Origin: Bacteriovoracaceae bacterium
Lineage (GTDB): Bacteria; Bdellovibrionota; Bacteriovoracia; Bacteriovoracales; Bacteriovoracaceae
DNA: 64,000 bases
Direction: 5' to 3'
Assembly (NCBI GenBank): GCA_016784965.1
Contig: JADHTQ010000015.1
Span: 26,675-90,674 of the forward strand
A model generated the notes under the pieces. The model was not told the origin of the DNA. It worked only from the letters and a program-made list of their open reading frames with translations, and did not search any database. Shown here piece by piece: positions 1-8,339 of the stretch; positions within the stretch are counted from its first letter, which is position 1, and every line of letters starts with the position of its first letter. The position numbers and the translations under genes are program-made.

Positions 1-1
1 G

Positions 2-622
2 GAGTTTATCAAAAAATGGGAGGAGGGCAATGAAATTGTTATTGGGGTAAAAAATAAAAGTCATGAATCCCCACTAATGTATCTTATCAGAACTGCTTAC
101 TACAATTTAATAAACAGGCTGGCAGAAATTCCACTGGCAAAAAACTACACCGGATTTGGACTTTATGATAAAAAAATTATTGATCTACTTAAAGCTAATC
201 CAGATCCATACCCATATTTGCGAGGACTAATTTTTGAGTTTGGATTTAATGTGGTGCGAATTAAATACACTCAGCCAGTTAGAAAAAGAGGGATAACAAA
301 AAATAATTTTTTCACATTGTATGATATTGCCATGCTTGGCATTTGCAGTCACTCCAAGGTGCCCCTACGAATAGCGACAATTTCTGGCTTTGTATTTTCC
401 ATGGTGTCTTTTTTGATTGGCATTTGTTATTTTATTGCCAAGTTAGTATTTTGGAGTAAGTTTTCTTTAGGGATTGCTCCAATTGTGATAGGGGTTTTCT
501 TTTTTACGTCGATGCAACTTTTCTTTACCGGAATTCTTGGAGAATATATTGGATTTATTTTTACTAAAACCAATAATCGTGATCAACCGATGGTGATTGA
601 AAAAGAGAGAGTTAATTTTTGA
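2..622 (+). CDS. Glycosyltransferase family 2, GtrB/DPM1-like (5' end outside window)
   Basis: The open frame runs in from the left edge without a start; 206 codons of the C-terminal part are visible. They contain the NYTGFGLYDKKIID block typical of polyprenyl-phosphate sugar synthases of the GtrB/DPM1 type, a PVRKRGITKNNFF stretch, then two hydrophobic segments (IATISGFVFSMVSFLIGICY and the following APIVIGVFFFTS region) and a short charged tail. Family members move a sugar from a nucleotide donor to undecaprenyl or dolichyl phosphate on the cytosolic face of the inner membrane. The stop overlaps the start of the next gene (TTGA), so the two are translationally coupled and the lipid-linked sugar could feed the YfhO-like protein. 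The catalytic N-terminal GT-A domain is not in view, so donor and acceptor cannot be judged. Confidence 0.82.
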   Translation, partial: EFIKKWEEGNEIVIGVKNKSHESPLMYLIRTAYYNLINRLAEIPLAKNYTGFGLYDKKIIDLLKANPDPYPYLRGLIFEFGFNVVRIKYTQPVRKRGITKNNFFTLYDIAMLGICSHSKVPLRIATISGFVFSMVSFLIGICYFIAKLVFWSKFSLGIAPIVIGVFFFTSMQLFFTGILGEYIGFIFTKTNNRDQPMVIEKERVNF

Positions 623-2823
623 TATTCAAAGATGTGCCTCCCGTATTATCTAAAACAAAACACATCGTTTTAGAGCGACTTAAATCGCTTGATGAGCAAT
701 TAGCAAGAGTACCCAAGAGCTTCTTTGACAAGGACGCTTATTTTATCCTGGGATTAGTCGCAATATTTATTTTCCACTACTATCCAATTTTTAATAAGAC
801 ATTTCTAATGCTTTGGGATGCTTTTGATATCAGTTATCCATCGATGGTACTTTTAAATGATAGTTTTAAAGAAGGAATCTTCCCCTTGTGGAATCCCTTC
901 ATGCTGTCAGGTGAAGCGATGTTTGCTCGCCCCATGGTATTTATGTACAATATTTCATCATTAATTATTGGTTTACTGCCGTCTACACTCAACCTTTATC
1001 ATTGCTATATGATGATCCTAGCGGTTTTTATTTTGCTTGGTGGGATAGGGATGTACTGTTTTTTAAGATCCACTAAAGTAATTAAGCCGATCTCATTTTT
1101 GGGTGCATTAATATTTCTTTTAACGAGTAACTACAGTTATATTGGGCAACCTGCAATTTTAGCTTCAATCGCCGGTGCCCCATGGCTTTTGTATTTTGCA
1201 AACAAAATTATAGAGAAACGAAAGACTATTAGTTTTATTTTGATTGCAGAATTCTCACTTGTCTCGGCATTTATAATGCTTGAATCTTATTTTGGAGGAA
1301 CGCTCTATAATGCGCTGTTAGTGTTGATATTTATTGTCTTTAAAGTTTGGGACGAAAAGATTTATCAAAACCGTGCAGAGTTAATCAATATTGTTTTATA
1401 TTTAGTTGCTTCTGTAGTGTTAGTCATTTTGTTAACTGGCGTTTACATCTTCCCCGTTTTAGAAAATAGATCTTTTTACTATACCGATCTTTCCGACTTT
1501 AAAACTCCTGATCCACGACTGCGAGGCGTAGTTACCAATTTCAATGATTTTGTGCCACTAGTCCAAAATCTTTATGGCTTCATGGGCATTTTTTTAACAG
1601 GAAGAGATTTTAGTATAGTGTGGAATAAAGGCTTAACTTACACTTTAACACTCTTTTTTTTCCTTGGTATGATTCTTTCAAAAAAGATAAGGCCCGTCAG
1701 ATTTTGGATAATCTGTAGCGTTTTAATTTTTATATATTCACTGGGCCATCCTGGACAAATTTACACATTCGTACACTACTTTATCCCTCTTTATAAAAAT
1801 ATAAGGTTTCCACTGCTTACATTTTATATGATACAGGTGAGCCTAATTCTTGTTTTTTGTATTATCGTCGGTGCTATCATGAGAGGTGAGAAAAAATATA
1901 ATTACTCACACGACTTTGATATCTTTTTGTACTCTTCAATTTTGGTCTCGATTTTGGCCTTTAGTTTAAAGAGTAATTACATAGTACATGGGGCCGTTGG
2001 TGTTTCATTGTACTTTTGTATAAGAAGCCTTAACGCTGGTAGATATTTACATTTAAGTAAGGTATTATTTTTTCTCATCATTGTTTTTGAAACCCTGTGG
2101 TTTACAGGAAGGCCCAGAAGTGCGGACAACAATCGCGCCAAATATGCAGACGCAAGCTTTGCTGCCCGAAACAAGTCTGTGAAATCTTCTACTTTAGCTC
2201 GTAAATTAAATACTCAAAAGAGTTTTGAGTTTTCATCAAAAGATTGGTTAACCAGTAAAGAGCTATACAATCACGGATACTCCCCTGGTGATGAACCGAG
2301 GTACTGGTATGTAAAAGGACATGATTTTACTAAATTATTACTTTACACTACAACCAAGCTGATACCACAAAAAGATTTTCGTCGCGAAGATTTTTCAGAT
2401 TCAAATAAGTACATTGAAGCGTTGATGGGGCAAATTCCGAAAGTGGTTGAAGATGGTGTAGTTGTAGAATCACCTATTCCAGGTTGGGCCCAAGCTGAAA
2501 ATAAATGCCAGATTCTTAATGCCTGGTTTGCACCAAATAGCATTTACGCTAAAGTCGATGCACAATCTCCATGTTTGCTTTTTGTGACGGATAAATATTA
2601 TCCTGGGTGGAAGGTTTATGTTAATGGCGAAGAGACCCAACTTGTAAAAGCAAATATTATATTTAAAGGCACATACTTGGGATGGGGCATTAATACCGTT
2701 GAATTTAAATTTTCTTCTGACACTTTTTGGTATAGTGCAATGGTTTCCATTACAACCTTTTTATTTTTGATTATAGTCTTAATCGTTTTAACTGTATTTA
2801 ACCGTTCACTCTTTAGAAAATGA
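619..2823 (+). CDS. YfhO-like multi-spanning membrane glycosyltransferase (GT-C type)
   Basis: A 734-residue protein: a cytosolic head of about 45 residues, roughly a dozen hydrophobic helices, then a soluble C-terminal domain and one last helix. Around residues 657-671 it carries DKYYPGWKVYVNGEE, the hallmark of YfhO-family C-terminal beta domains. YfhO proteins of Gram-positives are GT-C enzymes that glycosylate cell-wall polymers from lipid-phosphate sugars. The start is TTG at 619, overlapping the stop of the upstream GtrB-like gene; this is the classical partner arrangement, one enzyme making the lipid-phosphate sugar and the other using it outside. The 3' end overlaps the convergent gene at 2806 by 18 bases. 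The family call is firm; the acceptor is unknown. Confidence 0.75.
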   Translation: MIFKDVPPVLSKTKHIVLERLKSLDEQLARVPKSFFDKDAYFILGLVAIFIFHYYPIFNKTFLMLWDAFDISYPSMVLLNDSFKEGIFPLWNPFMLSGEAMFARPMVFMYNISSLIIGLLPSTLNLYHCYMMILAVFILLGGIGMYCFLRSTKVIKPISFLGALIFLLTSNYSYIGQPAILASIAGAPWLLYFANKIIEKRKTISFILIAEFSLVSAFIMLESYFGGTLYNALLVLIFIVFKVWDEKIYQNRAELINIVLYLVASVVLVILLTGVYIFPVLENRSFYYTDLSDFKTPDPRLRGVVTNFNDFVPLVQNLYGFMGIFLTGRDFSIVWNKGLTYTLTLFFFLGMILSKKIRPVRFWIICSVLIFIYSLGHPGQIYTFVHYFIPLYKNIRFPLLTFYMIQVSLILVFCIIVGAIMRGEKKYNYSHDFDIFLYSSILVSILAFSLKSNYIVHGAVGVSLYFCIRSLNAGRYLHLSKVLFFLIIVFETLWFTGRPRSADNNRAKYADASFAARNKSVKSSTLARKLNTQKSFEFSSKDWLTSKELYNHGYSPGDEPRYWYVKGHDFTKLLLYTTTKLIPQKDFRREDFSDSNKYIEALMGQIPKVVEDGVVVESPIPGWAQAENKCQILNAWFAPNSIYAKVDAQSPCLLFVTDKYYPGWKVYVNGEETQLVKANIIFKGTYLGWGINTVEFKFSSDTFWYSAMVSITTFLFLIIVLIVLTVFNRSLFRK

Positions 2824-3252
2824 ATCCTTTAGTTCTTTGATATAGGGCCTAGCACTATTTAGAATGGTTCTAAAACGCTCAATTCGTTCAGCTTGCTTTT
2901 TTGGTGGGGCATTGATGATTTTATCAATTTTACCTGAAAGTTTTGTAGGTAATTGTGCCTTGAGTGATTTGAATTTCCGCTCAATTACAGCACACGAAAA
3001 TATTACAGCGAGAACAATAATGAACCACTTGATAAAAGTTAGCTTCAGTAGTTTTTTTTCGGCCTTAACGAATTTTTCAATTGAGGCAGTTTCATCCACT
3101 TCAAACTCTTGAAGTTGCAAGGTCATTTCCTGCTTTAACTTATTAAGTTTTTCAGTTACTTCTTCAATATTATGACCGGCGGCAAGCAGCGGGATATTAG
3201 TGGAGTATAATAAGTATTTACCATCTTTTTCTTTGAAATTTATATTGTCCAT
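2806..3252 (-). CDS. Small single-pass membrane protein with HicB-like N-terminal segment
   Basis: A 148-residue protein of unknown function. Residues 1-40 (DGKYLLYSTNIPLLAAGHNI followed by EEVTEKLNKL) resemble the HicB-type partial RNase H fold (aromatic-rich strands, a G-x-(S/T/N) turn, then a helix with EEA/EEV). A charged helical stretch follows, then one membrane helix at about residues 73-92 (FIKWFIIVLAVIFSCAVIE) and a basic, helical C-terminal tail. A strong Shine-Dalgarno GAGG precedes the ATG. It lies 23 bases downstream of rfbH on the same strand, so it is probably co-transcribed. The HicB resemblance is my pattern reading, not a database result; no hicA-like gene adjoins it. Confidence 0.6.
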   Translation of the reverse strand: MDNINFKEKDGKYLLYSTNIPLLAAGHNIEEVTEKLNKLKQEMTLQLQEFEVDETASIEKFVKAEKKLLKLTFIKWFIIVLAVIFSCAVIERKFKSLKAQLPTKLSGKIDKIINAPPKKQAERIERFRTILNSARPYIKELKDSFSKE

Positions 3253-3275
3253 TTTTTGACCTCTTTGACCTTTTG

Positions 3276-4586
3276 TTAGTATTGGGCCATAAATTTGTTC
3301 GTAACATCAGCAATATACGATAGCATATCACTGGTGAGGCCTGGGTAGGTACCAAGAAAGAAAGTATTATTCATGATAAAATCCGTAGTTTCGAGTTCAC
3401 CCACGACGCGATATTCAATATCGGTAAATGCAGGCTGTCTAAGCATGTTACCGGCAAAAACATTGCGCGTGTCGATTTTAAATTGATTTAGATATTTAAC
3501 AAAGTCATTTCTGGTAAATGGAGCATCAGGTTTTACCGAAAGAATGTAGCTAAACCATGAGGGGTCACTTTCGTCGGTTGCCTGGGGAAGAATTAAAAAT
3601 TTTTCATATTTTGCAAAAATCTCCTGGTACGTATTAAAATTCTCTCTGCGACGCTCACCGAAGTGCTCTAGTTTATCCATTTGCGCCACACCGATCGCTG
3701 CTTGCATGTCGGTCATTTTGAGATTGTAGCCAATTTCAGAATAGACATATTTGTGGTCGTAGCCCTCGGGCAATGTGCCAAATTGTTGGGTGAAGCGTTT
3801 GCCACAGGTGTCATTTTCTCCGCCCTGGCAATAGCAATCTCGGCCCCAGTCTCTAAAAGATGTTATAATCTTTGCGAGTTCGTTGTCGTTGGTCACCACA
3901 GCTCCGCCTTCTCCAGTAGTAATGTGATGAGCGGGATAGAAGGAGAGGGTGGCAATATCGCCGAAAGTGGCGGTGTATTTGCCTTTATAGGTACTGCCTA
4001 GTGCGTCGCAGTTGTCCTCTACAAGCCATAGCTTGTTTGTCTGGGCAATGGCCTGGATTTTTTCTATATCGAATGGATTGCCCAGGGTGTGGGCAATGAA
4101 TATTGCTTTAGTTTTGTTTGAGATTGCTTTTTTGATTTGATCAGTATCGATGTTGTAGGATGGGATTTTAACATCTACAAACACTGGGATCGCTTTGTTT
4201 TGAATGATGGGTGCAACGGTTGTTGGAAATCCGGCGGCCACAGTTATTACTTCATCGCCTGGTTTTAAGCGGCGCTCCTCTGGCAGTTTAGTTGATGTTA
4301 GGGCGGCGATTGCTAGTAGGTTGGAGGAGGAGCCGGAGTTTGTTAGAATCACGTTTCTATAACTTTTTAGGTTGAGGAACTTAGATAGTTTTTGGCGGAA
4401 CTCTTTGGCAAAGCGGCCTTCGGTTAGCCAGAAGTCTAGGGATGATTCGACTAGATTGACTAGCTCTTGTTCGTCGAAGACTCTGCCGGCGTAGCGGACT
4501 GCGTCGGTTTGGGGGTTGTAGGCCTTGTTTGAGAAGGTTTCTTGGTAGTAGTCTTTGACTAGGGTTTTTATTTTTTCTCTGAGCAT
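3276..4586 (-). CDS. rfbH: RfbH-type CDP-4-dehydro-6-deoxyglucose 3-dehydratase (E1)
   Basis: At 436 residues this matches the usual RfbH/AscC/DdhC length. These PMP-dependent [2Fe-2S] enzymes remove the C3 hydroxyl of a CDP-4-keto-6-deoxyhexose on the way to 3,6-dideoxyhexoses. The PLP-binding lysine of the aspartate-aminotransferase fold is replaced by His220 (SFYPAHHITTGEGG), which defines the dehydratases. The iron-sulfur cysteines are all present: Cys193 (VEDNCDALGS) and Cys251, Cys253 and Cys261 (DCYCQGGENDTC), giving the C-X57-C-X1-C-X7-C pattern. AAGGAAC precedes the ATG. The reductase partner (RfbI/AscD), CDP-glucose 4,6-dehydratase and glucose-1-phosphate cytidylyltransferase that normally accompany rfbH are not in this window, so it is an orphan here. 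Confidence 0.93.
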   Translation of the reverse strand: MLREKIKTLVKDYYQETFSNKAYNPQTDAVRYAGRVFDEQELVNLVESSLDFWLTEGRFAKEFRQKLSKFLNLKSYRNVILTNSGSSSNLLAIAALTSTKLPEERRLKPGDEVITVAAGFPTTVAPIIQNKAIPVFVDVKIPSYNIDTDQIKKAISNKTKAIFIAHTLGNPFDIEKIQAIAQTNKLWLVEDNCDALGSTYKGKYTATFGDIATLSFYPAHHITTGEGGAVVTNDNELAKIITSFRDWGRDCYCQGGENDTCGKRFTQQFGTLPEGYDHKYVYSEIGYNLKMTDMQAAIGVAQMDKLEHFGERRRENFNTYQEIFAKYEKFLILPQATDESDPSWFSYILSVKPDAPFTRNDFVKYLNQFKIDTRNVFAGNMLRQPAFTDIEYRVVGELETTDFIMNNTFFLGTYPGLTSDMLSYIADVTNKFMAQY

Positions 4587-4774
4587 TTGTTGTTCCTTAT
4601 AAAATTATCGTATATTTTTATCATATTGTTTCTTAGTATTGCAAACGAATCGGCATTTTCTGTTGTGCCTGAAGGATAGTGGGATGAATTTAAATATAGA
4701 GTTTGTATTCACTTAACGTCTCAAAGAATATATGGTTAATATCCTAGAAATTGTGATTATTGATAGGATAAAGC

Positions 4775-5617
4775 ATGCTTAAGAAGCAACCAAATATATG
4801 TATTCTTTTTCACTGTGTTTCTACACCAACGCAGCAAAGGCCTGTGACTCATCCTGAGTTATTTGTTCCCTACGACGATATACGAGCTATTATTATAGAA
4901 CTCAAAGAACTAGGATATAGATTTACCTTGCCGTGGTTGATCCCAGATGACGACACGCCGAATTGCATCATAAGCTTTGATGATGGATATTATAATAATG
5001 TGTTATTTTTACCACTTGCAAAAGAGCTGGACCTACCATTCATACTTTTTCCAAATTCATACAACATAACCACAAATACACCTTACTTGTGGGATATAAA
5101 GGAACTTCAAAGTAGTCACCGGTGCGATATTTATTACAAGGATTACTTAAAAGAGTACAACGAGTTTGTTCAAAAGGACTACAAAGAACTCTTGAGTGAC
5201 ACCCATCGTCCCTTTTCTACAGATGAGTTTAGTGAGTTTGCAAATAATCCCCATACCCACTTAGGTGTACACTCGCATTCGCATAGCCCATTTTCCAAGG
5301 GTAATTTGAGCATTTTGGATAGAGAAATTGAGCAAAATATTGATTTTTTAAAGCAATTTCGATCGTTTAGAAAAAGGGAATTGAGTCTTCCTTGTGGAGT
5401 GTATTCAAGAAGTAGCTTACATTCTGTCAAGGATAGGTTTGATAGAATATACACGATTGAGGGAGGAAAGTTCAATTTATCTTCCAAGATTGTTCATAGG
5501 ATTTCTCTGATAAATCCAGAAATTGGAGGAACTTTAAGTTATCAAATTGAAAGATCATTTGGTTTAAAGTTAAAAACAAAGAGATTGTTGTCGCTTCCTA
5601 GGCGGGTGTTGATTTAG
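4775..5617 (+). CDS. Polysaccharide deacetylase family protein (CE4/NodB-like)
   Basis: A 280-residue cytosolic protein with the NodB-like motif FDDGYYNN (about residues 69-76), a His-rich block LGVHSHSHSPFS (metal-binding motif 2) and SLPCGVYS, corresponding to the RxPxG/Y region. CE4 enzymes are metal-dependent and remove N- or O-acetyl groups from sugars. No signal peptide is visible, so it probably acts on a cytosolic or lipid-linked intermediate rather than on the finished polymer. AGGAT lies six bases before the ATG. The divergent neighbour is rfbH, and the next gene (5723) has its own promoter. Substrate cannot be deduced. Confidence 0.8.
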   Translation: MLKKQPNICILFHCVSTPTQQRPVTHPELFVPYDDIRAIIIELKELGYRFTLPWLIPDDDTPNCIISFDDGYYNNVLFLPLAKELDLPFILFPNSYNITTNTPYLWDIKELQSSHRCDIYYKDYLKEYNEFVQKDYKELLSDTHRPFSTDEFSEFANNPHTHLGVHSHSHSPFSKGNLSILDREIEQNIDFLKQFRSFRKRELSLPCGVYSRSSLHSVKDRFDRIYTIEGGKFNLSSKIVHRISLINPEIGGTLSYQIERSFGLKLKTKRLLSLPRRVLI

Positions 5618-5643
5618 GTTTGAGAGTGAAATTGCTTTCAAAT

Positions 5644-5672
5644 TTGACATCCAACCTTTGGGCATTTATACC
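5644..5672 (+). promoter_or_regulatory. Sigma70-type promoter for the gmhA-like gene
   Basis: TTGACA (5644-5649), 17-base spacer, TATACC (5667-5672), about 50 bases before the ATG at 5723. The -35 box is a perfect consensus. It places a new transcript start between the deacetylase and the SIS-domain gene. Confidence 0.6.
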
Positions 5673-5722
5673 ATTACAGTAGCTTTGTCATTACAGAAGA
5701 AACCACTTATTAGGGAGATCTA

Positions 5723-6301
5723 ATGGCCTTTGTTCATAATTATTCAGAAGATTTTATAAAAACTATTTCAGAAGCAACGACATATTATTCAGGTAGCATA
5801 TTAGATATCGAACAGTGGTGCGAAATAGTTTTGGAACGTTTAGTCAGTGCTTGCAACGATCAAAAGAGAGCATTTTTTATTGGCAATGGGGCATCATGTT
5901 CTATGGCATCCCATTTTGCAGTGGATTTTACTAAAAACGGGGGACTTAGTTCTTATTCTTTGAACGATGGGGCCTTACTTACCTGTTTTGCAAATGACTA
6001 CTCTTTTGAAACAGCTTATGAGGAGATGTTGAAAAAATGGATGCAAAAAGGTGATGTTTTAATTGCAATAAGTAGTTCTGGAAATTCTGCAAATATTGTT
6101 AATGCAGCAAAGTTTGCCAAGCAACAGTTTGAGGCATCATCTGTTATTTCGTTTTCTGGCATGTCGAAAAATAATAAATTACTTCATATTGGTGAATTAG
6201 GATTATACATTGATGATAATCGATATGGGATTGTTGAAAGTGCTCATTCGTTTTTTTTACATATGATTTTGGATTATTTAGAACAAAGTAATAGGGGTTA
6301 A
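5723..6301 (+). CDS. SIS-domain sugar-phosphate isomerase, GmhA-like
   Basis: A 192-residue single SIS domain, the length of phosphoheptose isomerase GmhA, which converts sedoheptulose 7-phosphate to D-glycero-D-manno-heptose 7-phosphate. Diagnostic segments are FIGNGASCSMASHFAVDF (residues 52-69), ISSSGNSANIVNAA and a C-terminal ESAHSFFLHMILD helix. The position that is normally the catalytic glutamate in the GNG...AxEL motif appears as Asp68 (HFAVDF), so the substrate may differ from heptose. AGGGAG sits six bases before the ATG. It is followed after two bases by the Gfo/Idh/MocA gene and forms an operon with it. A kinase/adenylyltransferase of the HldE type occurs at 26987 and could use its product. 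Confidence 0.82.
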   Translation: MAFVHNYSEDFIKTISEATTYYSGSILDIEQWCEIVLERLVSACNDQKRAFFIGNGASCSMASHFAVDFTKNGGLSSYSLNDGALLTCFANDYSFETAYEEMLKKWMQKGDVLIAISSSGNSANIVNAAKFAKQQFEASSVISFSGMSKNNKLLHIGELGLYIDDNRYGIVESAHSFFLHMILDYLEQSNRG

Positions 6302-6303
6302 AA

Positions 6304-7335
6304 ATGTTACGAGTTGGCATTGCAGGCTATGGAGTTGTAGGAAAAAGACGTCGGCAGTATATTGATAAACACCCCAACTTAAAGACCGTGGCCATTTGTG
6401 ATAGATATTTTATAAAAAATGATCATTTTGAAAATAATCCCAAAGATGATGTTTCTGTTCATGTCGATTATAAATCTTTACTGGAAAAGAACGATTTAGA
6501 TATACTTTTTGTTTGTTTAACCAATGACATAGCACCTGAAGTAACTATTGCGGGGCTTAATAAGGGGGTGCACGTTTTTTGTGAAAAGCCTCCTGGGCGC
6601 AATATTCAAGATATTGTGAATGTTATTGAAACACAAAAACAATACCCCAATTTAAAACTAAAGTACGGTTTTAATCACAGATATCACGAATCCGTGCAAG
6701 AAACCAAAAGGATCATTGATACAAAAGAACTTGGAGAGGTTATAAATCTAAGAGGAGTCTATGGAAAATCGATGATTATTTCCTATGAATCAACTTGGCG
6801 TTCTGATAGGAAAATAGCTGGTGGCGGGATACTTTTAGATCAAGGGATTCACATGGTTGATCTAATCCGTTATTTTGGCGGTGAGTTTGATGAGATTAAA
6901 AGCTTTGTATCTAATGATTTTTGGAAATATGATGTTGAAGATAATGCGTATGCTATTATGCGTTCATCTAAAACTGGAAATATAGCAATATTGCATTCTA
7001 CTGCTACCGAGTGGAGACATAGGTTTAAGTTAACAATTTCTTTTACCAAAGGTTCTTTGATACTTGAGGGGATATTGTCGGGATCAAAATCATATGGACA
7101 AGAAACGTTAAAGGTAGTGTTTAGAGGAGCTGATGATGGTGGCAATCCCAAGGAACAGCTCACAACCTATATCAAGGACCCATCCTGGGAACTTGAAGTT
7201 AATGAGTTTGCAAACTGTGTATTAAAAGATCAACCAATTGTTTATGGTACGAGTGCAGATGCATTAAGCAGTATGAAGATAGTTTATGGAATTTATTGTG
7301 CAGATGAAAAGTGGAAGAATAAATTTAATCTTTAG
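6304..7335 (+). CDS. Gfo/Idh/MocA family NAD(P)-dependent oxidoreductase
   Basis: A 343-residue two-domain oxidoreductase. The N-terminal Rossmann domain begins VGIAGYGVVGKRRR; the family's catalytic-lysine motif appears as FCEKPPGR (about residues 95-102); the C-terminal substrate domain contains GGGILLDQGIHMVDL with the conserved Asp and His. Members oxidise or reduce sugar hydroxyls, often at C3 of a sugar nucleotide or on a sugar acid. The gene follows the gmhA-like isomerase by two bases. In this context a role in making an unusual heptose or ulosonic acid precursor is reasonable inference. AGGGG precedes the ATG. Confidence 0.85.
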   Translation: MLRVGIAGYGVVGKRRRQYIDKHPNLKTVAICDRYFIKNDHFENNPKDDVSVHVDYKSLLEKNDLDILFVCLTNDIAPEVTIAGLNKGVHVFCEKPPGRNIQDIVNVIETQKQYPNLKLKYGFNHRYHESVQETKRIIDTKELGEVINLRGVYGKSMIISYESTWRSDRKIAGGGILLDQGIHMVDLIRYFGGEFDEIKSFVSNDFWKYDVEDNAYAIMRSSKTGNIAILHSTATEWRHRFKLTISFTKGSLILEGILSGSKSYGQETLKVVFRGADDGGNPKEQLTTYIKDPSWELEVNEFANCVLKDQPIVYGTSADALSSMKIVYGIYCADEKWKNKFNL

Positions 7336-7394
7336 TTTTTTAATTATAGCAATTTGAATCGTTTGACATGGAATGAAATGACATTCTATCTATT

Positions 7395-8339
7395 TTATTT
7401 ACCAAGCTCCAGGGTGGGAGTTATTGCACTTGTCAGACCTTCTATTGCGGCTTCCCCCATGGCATTGATGGCCTCTACAGAGGATCCACCGATATGTGGT
7501 GTAATAAAAAAATTGGGGTGATTGATTAATTTGAAATCTTCAGGAGGCTCTGTTGTCAGGACATCAAATGAGGCACCGGCAACTTGACCAGATTTGAGGG
7601 CGGAAAATAGGGCATCTTCATTAATGATACCTCCTCTTGCCGTATTTAATACATGTACCCCAGTTTTCATAACTTTAAACTCTGCCTCAGATATCATGTC
7701 CTTGGTTTTGTCGTAGAGAGGGACATGCACTGTAATGATATCCGATTTGGAAAGTAGCTCATGAAGTGAGCATTGGGCGATATCATTGGCATGGCAGAAC
7801 TGATCGTAATTTCTTATGTCAAAGCTTAGAATGCGACACTCAAATGGTCCAAGTAATCGAGCTAAGTCTTTGCCAACATTGCCAAGACCTATAATTCCCA
7901 CTGTTTTGCCCGTTAGGTTGTGGCCTTTAATCTGTCTCCATTTACTATTTTTTACTTCTTGGTTTGCATAATAAATATTTCTAAGAAGAGCAATCATCAT
8001 TGCTAGAGTTAATTCAGAGACTGCCCTTTTATTGACACCGGGTGTATGGCCAATTTTTATGTTGTTATCAATTAGAGCTTGAGGATCAATATTATTTAGG
8101 CCAACGCCATACTTACTTAATATTTTCAAGTTTGGAAGCTTAGAAAGTAACTCTTGGTCAATTACCTCAAGGGCCACGATTGCTTTGTCTGTGTCTTTTA
8201 GAAATTGGGCCAGGTCATCACCTTTTAGAGATTTTCCTGCATCATTAAATTTAACATTTTTATATTTTTTTAAAAGTAATGATCGTAGATATTCATTTTT
8301 GGAGAATGATCTTGAGGTGACGGCGACATCATATTTCAT
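7395..8339 (-). CDS. D-2-hydroxyacid dehydrogenase (SerA/phosphoglycerate-dehydrogenase-like)
   Basis: A 314-residue D-isomer-specific 2-hydroxyacid dehydrogenase with SKYGVGLNNID, nucleotide-binding GLGNVGKDLARLL, the catalytic arginine in LNTARGGIINEDAL, the glutamate in FDVLTTEPPEDF and the histidine in TPHIGGSS. It lacks the C-terminal ACT domain of classical SerA. The start overlaps the 3' end of the upstream aldolase gene by 11 bases, so the two are tightly coupled. An enzyme reducing a 2-keto acid or oxidising a hydroxyacid next to an aldolase that makes or splits 2-keto-3-deoxy acids fits a short sugar-acid pathway. Substrate unknown. Confidence 0.85.
   Translation of the reverse strand: MKYDVAVTSRSFSKNEYLRSLLLKKYKNVKFNDAGKSLKGDDLAQFLKDTDKAIVALEVIDQELLSKLPNLKILSKYGVGLNNIDPQALIDNNIKIGHTPGVNKRAVSELTLAMMIALLRNIYYANQEVKNSKWRQIKGHNLTGKTVGIIGLGNVGKDLARLLGPFECRILSFDIRNYDQFCHANDIAQCSLHELLSKSDIITVHVPLYDKTKDMISEAEFKVMKTGVHVLNTARGGIINEDALFSALKSGQVAGASFDVLTTEPPEDFKLINHPNFFITPHIGGSSVEAINAMGEAAIEGLTSAITPTLELGK

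Noticed and set aside
2806..3252. Possible HicAB toxin-antitoxin pair
   Set aside because: Only a HicB-like fold is suggested, fused to a membrane helix; no hicA-sized gene is adjacent.
3681..4001. 106-codon plus-strand open frame
   Set aside because: Antisense shadow of rfbH, whose motifs are unambiguous.
5618..5643. Hairpin-like TTTGAGAG...CTTTCAAA after the deacetylase gene
   Set aside because: The arms contain a mismatch and no T-run follows.
7336..7394. GGAATG/CATTCT stem between convergent genes
   Set aside because: A six-base stem with a G-T pair and no T-tract is not convincing.
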